NCBI RefSeq assembly: GCF_014645735.1
Contig: NZ_BMMH01000021.1
Location: forward strand, 20,733 to 84,732
DNA length: 64,000 nucleotides
Direction: 5' to 3'
Origin: Nocardia jinanensis
GTDB taxonomy: Bacteria > Actinomycetota > Actinomycetes > Mycobacteriales > Mycobacteriaceae
The position numbers were made by a program, and so were the translations under genes. The notes under the pieces were generated by a model. The model had not been told where the DNA came from and searched no databases. It saw only the letters and a program-made list of their open reading frames with translations. Every line of letters starts with the position of its first letter. The first letter of the stretch is position 1. This document shows positions 59,943 to 64,000 of the stretch, in pieces.

Positions 59943-59970
59943 ACAGCCGCCGGCTGTCGGGGGCTTTTTT
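59943..59970 (+). promoter_or_regulatory. attenuator terminator / alternative hairpin of ilvBNC
   Basis: Two overlapping foldings are possible: acagcc/ggctgt (59943-59948 with 59952-59957) and agcc-g-ccg/cgg-g-ggct (59945-59952 with 59958-59965). The second is followed by a T run (59965-59970), so it is the likely terminator. The leader peptide at 59834 ends 55 bases earlier. Confidence 0.7.
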
Positions 59971-60012
59971 ATGTCGGGACCAGTGAACGACAAGCAGTAA
60001 GGAACCAAGACG

Positions 60013-61938
60013 GTGAGCGCACCAACTACCCGGCCCGGGCCCGCGGCCCGCAGGCCCGCGCCTTCGAATACACCGGCCCCGGCCGGCGCTCCGACCACCC
60101 CGGCGAACCGCCGCCAAATCCCGCCCGAGCGGGTCACCGGCGCGCAGTCCGTCGTCCGCTCCCTCGAGGAGCTCGGCGTCGACACCGTATTCGGCATTCC
60201 GGGTGGCGCTGTCCTTCCGCTCTACGATCCGCTCTTCGATTCCACCAAGGTGCGCCATGTGCTCGTGCGGCACGAGCAGGGCGGGGGCCACGCGGCCACC
60301 GGATACGCCCAGGCCACCGGCAAGGTCGGTGTCTGTATGGCGACCTCCGGTCCCGGCGCGACCAACCTGGTGACCCCGATCGCGGACGCCCAGATGGACT
60401 CGGTGCCGATGGTCGCGATCACCGGTCAGGTCGGCCGTAGCCTGATCGGCACCGACGCGTTCCAGGAAGCCGATATCTCCGGCATCACCATGCCGATCAC
60501 CAAACACAATTTCCTGATCAAAGAGGGTGCCGATATCCCGCGCATCCTCGCCGAGGCCTTCTATCTGGCGTCGAGCGGACGACCGGGTGTGGTGTTGGTG
60601 GACATCCCCAAGGATGTGCTGCAGGAACAGACGACCTTCAGCTGGCCGCCGGAGCTGCGGCTGCCCGGCTACCGTCCGGTCACCAAACCACACGGTAAGC
60701 AGGTGCGCGAGGCCGCCCGGCTCATCGCCGAATCCGCCCAGCCCGTGCTCTACGTCGGTGGCGGCGTGATCAAGTCCGAAGCATCGGCCGAGCTGCTGGA
60801 GCTCGCCGAGCTCACCGGTATCCCGGTGGTCACCACCCTGATGGCGCGCGGTGCGTTCCCCGACAGCCACGAACTCAATATGGGTATGCCGGGTATGCAC
60901 GGCACCGTGGCCGCGGTGGCCGCCCTGCAGAAATCGGATCTGCTGATCACCCTCGGCGCCCGGTTCGACGATCGCGTCACCGGAAAGCTGGACTCCTTCG
61001 CGCCCGGCGCCAAGATCATCCACGCCGATATCGACCCCGCCGAGATCGGTAAGAACCGACACGCCGATGTGCCGATCGTCGGTGACTGCCGTGAGGTGAT
61101 CGCCGAACTCATCGAGACCCTGCGCGGCGACCCGGCCGGTTTCGAACTCGACCTGACCGCCTGGCGTACCTACCTCGACGGTGTCCGTGAGTCCTACCCG
61201 CTCGGCTGGACCACTCCGACCGACGGATCGGTGTCGCCGGAGTTCGTCATCGAGACCCTGGGCCGCCTGGCCGGGCCCGATGCGATCTACTGCGCGGGCG
61301 TCGGCCAGCACCAGATGTGGGCCGCCCAGTTCATCAAGTACGAGAAGCCGCGCACCTGGCTGAACTCCGGCGGCGCCGGAACCATGGGTTACGCGGTGCC
61401 GGCCGCCATGGGCGCCAAGATGGGTCAGCCCGACCGTGAGGTGTGGGCGGTCGACGGTGACGGCTGCTTCCAGATGACCAATCAGGAACTCGCCACCTGC
61501 GCGGTGGAGGGGGTGCCGATCAAGGTCGCGCTGATCAACAACGGCAACCTGGGCATGGTCCGCCAGTGGCAGACCCTGTTCTACGACAAGCGCTACTCCA
61601 ATACCGACCTCAAGACCCACGGCCTGCGCATCCCCGATTTCGTGAAGCTCGCCGAGGCGTTGGGCTGCCACGGGATCCGGGTGGAGAAGGAAGAGGATGT
61701 GGAGGCCGCGATCCGCGAGGCGCAGTCGATCAACGACCGCCCCGTGGTGATCGATTTCATCGTCGGCAAGGATGCCCAGGTGTGGCCGATGGTCGCCGCC
61801 GGCACCAGTAACGACGAGATCATGGCCGCCCGCGGTATCCGGCCGCTGTTCGACGAGGACGAGCAGGCCGCCGAACCGGCGATCATCCACGAGGCCATGA
61901 ACCGCGAGCAGAACGAGACCGAGGGGAACCCGTCATGA
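60013..61938 (+). CDS. ilvB: acetolactate synthase, large (catalytic) subunit
   Basis: The 641-residue ThDP enzyme condenses pyruvate to acetolactate or acetohydroxybutyrate. The N-terminal ThDP part has GGAVLPLYDPLF and the activating glutamate in RHEQGGGHAATGYAQATG (near 85), with FGIPGG before it. FAD-domain blocks follow, and the ThDP/Mg motif GDGCFQMTNQELATC is near 480, then NNGNLGMVRQWQ. GTG 60013 has AAGGA upstream. About 30 extra N-terminal residues (Pro/Ala-rich) precede the core. It overlaps ilvN by four bases. Regulated by the attenuator upstream. Confidence 0.95.
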   Translation: MSAPTTRPGPAARRPAPSNTPAPAGAPTTPANRRQIPPERVTGAQSVVRSLEELGVDTVFGIPGGAVLPLYDPLFDSTKVRHVLVRHEQGGGHAATGYAQATGKVGVCMATSGPGATNLVTPIADAQMDSVPMVAITGQVGRSLIGTDAFQEADISGITMPITKHNFLIKEGADIPRILAEAFYLASSGRPGVVLVDIPKDVLQEQTTFSWPPELRLPGYRPVTKPHGKQVREAARLIAESAQPVLYVGGGVIKSEASAELLELAELTGIPVVTTLMARGAFPDSHELNMGMPGMHGTVAAVAALQKSDLLITLGARFDDRVTGKLDSFAPGAKIIHADIDPAEIGKNRHADVPIVGDCREVIAELIETLRGDPAGFELDLTAWRTYLDGVRESYPLGWTTPTDGSVSPEFVIETLGRLAGPDAIYCAGVGQHQMWAAQFIKYEKPRTWLNSGGAGTMGYAVPAAMGAKMGQPDREVWAVDGDGCFQMTNQELATCAVEGVPIKVALINNGNLGMVRQWQTLFYDKRYSNTDLKTHGLRIPDFVKLAEALGCHGIRVEKEEDVEAAIREAQSINDRPVVIDFIVGKDAQVWPMVAAGTSNDEIMAARGIRPLFDEDEQAAEPAIIHEAMNREQNETEGNPS

Positions 61939-62438
61939 GCACCACGCACACCCTCAGTGTTCTGGTCGAGGACAAGCCCGGTGTGCTGGCCCGGGTGGCC
62001 AGTCTGTTCTCCCGCCGCGGATTCAATATCGAATCCCTGGCCGTCGGCGCCACCGAGGTCAAGGAGATCTCCCGGATGACCATCGTGGTCACCGTGGACG
62101 ATCTGCCCTTGGAACAGGTCACCAAACAGCTCAACAAGCTGGTGAACGTGATCAAGATCGTCGAGCAGGACCCGGACACCTCCGTGGCCCGCGAACTGAT
62201 CCTGGTGAAGGTCCGTGCCGACGCCAGCGTGCGCACCCAGGTGATCGAATCGGTCAACCTGTTCCGCGCCAAGGTCATCGATGTCTCGCCCGACGCACTC
62301 ACCGTCGAGGCGACCGGTACCCGGTCCAAGCTCGACGCGCTGCTGCGCATGCTCGAGCCGTACGGCATCCGGGAGATCGTGCAATCCGGGGTGGTGGCCG
62401 TGGGCCGCGGACCGAAGTCCATCACCGCCACCCGCTGA
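61935..62438 (+). CDS. ilvN: acetolactate synthase, small (regulatory) subunit
   Basis: The 167-residue protein has the N-terminal ACT domain (LSVLVEDKPGVLARVASLFS, then RRGFNIESLAVGATE, near 8-45) that binds valine for feedback inhibition, and the C-terminal ALS_ss_C domain (LILVKVRADASVRTQV onward). ATG 61935 overlaps the ilvB stop. It lies upstream of ilvC with a 100-base gap. Confidence 0.94.
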   Translation: MSTTHTLSVLVEDKPGVLARVASLFSRRGFNIESLAVGATEVKEISRMTIVVTVDDLPLEQVTKQLNKLVNVIKIVEQDPDTSVARELILVKVRADASVRTQVIESVNLFRAKVIDVSPDALTVEATGTRSKLDALLRMLEPYGIREIVQSGVVAVGRGPKSITATR

Positions 62439-62538
62439 ACCCGCGGCCGGGCGCACCCGCGTCCGGCCGTCTTCCGTGCCTCGTTTACCGTTTCCCGCGC
62501 GTTGCGGGTTACGAAATAGTCAGAAGGGATACCACCAA

Positions 62539-63552
62539 GTGGCAGTCGAGATGTTCTACGACGACGATGCCGACCTGTCGATCATCCAGGGCCGCAAGGT
62601 CGCGGTGATCGGCTACGGCAGCCAGGGGCACGCGCATTCGCTGAGCCTGCGCGACTCCGGCGTCGAGGTCCGCATCGGCCTCAAAGAAGGCTCCAAGTCG
62701 CGGGCCAAGGCCGAAGAGGCCGGCCTGACCGTCGGCACCCCCGCCGAGGTCTCGGAGTGGGCCGACGTCATCATGCTGCTCGCCCCCGACACCGCCCAGG
62801 CCTCGATCTTCACCAATGACATCGAGCCCAACCTGAAGGACGGCGACGCGCTGTTCTTCGGCCACGGCCTCAACATCCACTTCGGCCTGATCAAGCCGGC
62901 CGCCGAGATCACCATCGGCATGGTCGCCCCCAAGGGCCCCGGCCACCTGGTGCGCCGCCAGTTCGTCGACGGCAAAGGTGTCCCCGCCCTGATCGCCATC
63001 GAGCAGGACCCGAAGGGCGAGGGCCAGGCCCTGGCGCTGTCCTACGCCAAGGGCATCGGCGGCACCCGCGCCGGCGTCATCAAGACCACCTTCAAGGAAG
63101 AGACCGAAACCGATCTCTTCGGTGAGCAGGCTGTGCTCTGCGGTGGCACCGAGGAACTGGTCAAGACCGGTTTCGAGGTCATGGTCGAGGCCGGTTACGC
63201 CCCGGAGATGGCCTACTTCGAGGTGCTGCACGAGCTGAAGCTGATCGTCGACCTGATGTACGAGGGCGGTATCGCCCGGATGAACTACTCGGTCTCCGAT
63301 ACCGCCGAATTCGGTGGCTACCTGTCGGGCCCGCGGGTCATCGACGCCGACACCAAGAAGCGGATGCAGGACATCCTCCGCGACATCCAGGACGGCAGCT
63401 TCGTCAAGCGGCTGGTCGCCAATGTCGAGGGTGGCAACAAGGAGCTCGAGGGTCTGCGCAAGCAGAACGCCGAGCACCCGATCGAGGTCACCGGCAAGAA
63501 ACTGCGCGACCTGATGAGCTGGGTGGACCGGCCGATCACCGAAACCGCCTGA
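62539..63552 (+). CDS. ilvC: ketol-acid reductoisomerase
   Basis: The 337-residue short (class I) KARI converts acetolactate to dihydroxy-isovalerate with NADPH. The Rossmann motif is VIGYGSQGHAHSLSLRDSG near 22-40; the loop positions KEGSKSR favour NADPH. Catalytic and Mg-binding residues appear in the C-terminal knotted domain (DLFGEQAVLCGG, GYAPEMAYFE near 220, and RMNYSVSDTAEFGGYL near 245). GTG 62539 gives the usual start MAVEMFYDDDADL. It is the last gene of the ilvBNC unit; a hairpin terminator follows. Confidence 0.95.
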   Translation: MAVEMFYDDDADLSIIQGRKVAVIGYGSQGHAHSLSLRDSGVEVRIGLKEGSKSRAKAEEAGLTVGTPAEVSEWADVIMLLAPDTAQASIFTNDIEPNLKDGDALFFGHGLNIHFGLIKPAAEITIGMVAPKGPGHLVRRQFVDGKGVPALIAIEQDPKGEGQALALSYAKGIGGTRAGVIKTTFKEETETDLFGEQAVLCGGTEELVKTGFEVMVEAGYAPEMAYFEVLHELKLIVDLMYEGGIARMNYSVSDTAEFGGYLSGPRVIDADTKKRMQDILRDIQDGSFVKRLVANVEGGNKELEGLRKQNAEHPIEVTGKKLRDLMSWVDRPITETA

Positions 63553-63570
63553 TCCGGGCAAACGAGCGGA

Positions 63571-63608
63571 AAGGGGCCTGTCCGCGATCATCCGCGGGCG
63601 GGCCCCTT
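63571..63608 (+). terminator. terminator after ilvC
   Basis: Outer stem aaggggcc/ggcccctt (63571-63578 with 63601-63608), inner stem ccgcg/cgcgg (63582-63586 with 63593-63597), then cgtatg. It begins 18 bases after the ilvC stop. Confidence 0.75.
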
Positions 63609-63642
63609 CGTATGGGAACGTGTCCCCAAGATTTCCCTGTAT

Positions 63643-63658
63643 TCAGATCGTATTCTGA
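63643..63658. promoter_or_regulatory. inverted repeat upstream of the antitoxin gene
   Basis: The dyad tcaga-tcgtat-tctga lies 16 bases before the GTG at 63674 in an AT-richer stretch. Phd-type antitoxins repress their own promoter through such dyads. Confidence 0.5.
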
Positions 63659-63673
63659 GTTGTTCTCGGTGGT

Positions 63674-64000
63674 GTGAGCTCGACCGCGGACGACCATGTC
63701 ACCTTTTCCGACCTGTCGCGGCACCCGAAAGAGGTTGCCGAGCGGGCGACTCGGCTCGGCCGGGTTCGGGTCACCCACCGAGACGCGGTCGATTTCTACC
63801 TCACCGCGGCCGACCGCCAAGATCTCCGCGACGAGTCGTTGTCAGCGGCATCCCGGTTGTTTCTCGCGCTCCTCGAGCACGACCCGTCCGCCAGTACTCT
63901 GATCCTGGCCATGCCGGCGTCTTCCCATGGGTACGTCACCTACTTATCCCGCAACGATTTGTCGGGTAGTAGACAGGCACTGCTGGGCGATCGTTCAAAC
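63674..64000 (+). CDS. Phd/YefM-like antitoxin (partial, runs off the window)
   Basis: The frame from GTG 63674 is open for 109 codons to the window end. It begins SSTADDHVTFSDLSRHPKEV and continues AERATRLGRVRVTHRDAVDF, which follows the Phd/YefM antitoxin pattern: a short strand-helix with the promoter-binding segment, then LTAADRQDL. The C-terminal part, still open at 64000, is longer than classical Phd (about 85 residues) and may bind the toxin. Its toxin partner, if any, lies to the right of the window. An inverted repeat lies just upstream. Confidence 0.65.
   Translation, partial: MSSTADDHVTFSDLSRHPKEVAERATRLGRVRVTHRDAVDFYLTAADRQDLRDESLSAASRLFLALLEHDPSASTLILAMPASSHGYVTYLSRNDLSGSRQALLGDRSN

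Noticed and set aside
59788..61890. 700-codon minus-strand frame opposite ilvB
   Set aside because: It is antisense to the catalytic ilvB sequence and its leader; no ribosome-binding site or recognised domain.
1..64000. tRNA, rRNA or complete insertion sequences
   Set aside because: I saw no tRNA-like cloverleaf with CCA-proximal signature, no rRNA segment and no transposase or integrase gene.

Overview
The window is high-GC actinobacterial DNA, most likely from Nocardia or a close relative in the Mycobacteriales. The evidence is frequent GTG starts, strong G/C bias at third codon positions, and a gene order that follows, with insertions, the Mycobacterium tuberculosis stretch Rv3028c to Rv3001c as I recall it: etfA, GNAT and acyltransferase genes, iscS, mnmA, a methionine-synthase-like gene, ligA, an ACT-domain gene, gatC, gatA, pfkA, gatB, an lppZ-like gene, a DoxX gene, a PH-domain gene, ilvB, ilvN, ilvC. 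No search was run, so all family names come from motifs and recalled homologues.

Layout. 1-9.9 kb: end of etfA, a divergent MFS exporter/AraC pair, an SDR, small proteins, a divergent LysR/NDH-2 pair, and a GNAT plus lysophospholipid acyltransferase pair. 9.9-23 kb is accessory and interrupts the conserved order. It holds an Asp/Asn/His-rich secreted protein, two copies of a 48-residue peptide gene with a long structured leader, a PatA-like acyltransferase joined to the first copy, a MerR-flanked pair of exporter-type ABC half-transporters behind an iron-box-like site, remnants of cytochrome oxidase, NmrA and saccharopine-dehydrogenase-like genes, a second MerR-type and two AraC-type regulators, and GC-rich hairpins. 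A 29-bp direct repeat brackets 12.3-23.0 kb of it.

23-34 kb is core: cysteine desulfurase and tRNA 2-thiouridylase, DNA ligase, an AAA ATPase and GatCA. 34-38 kb encodes a lipid-binding-type protein and a phospholipase-like/hydrolase/phospholipase-like set. 38-48.3 kb is a signalling block with two histidine kinase/response regulator pairs and two membrane Ser/Thr kinases. The second pair is separated by six copies of a 68-bp unit carrying overlapping mini-ORFs. 48.4-57 kb holds lipoproteins, phosphofructokinase, GatB, a PadR/GyrI-like pair and a DoxX protein. 57-63.6 kb is branched-chain amino acid synthesis: ilvD, and ilvBNC behind a leader-peptide attenuator. The window ends inside a Phd-like antitoxin gene.

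The items I would examine first are the duplicated peptide genes, whose leaders contain a hairpin with two compensatory base-pair changes; the mini-ORF array between kinase and regulator, whose unit is also related to a 36-bp tandem repeat at 7.7 kb; and the direct-repeat-bounded accessory block.
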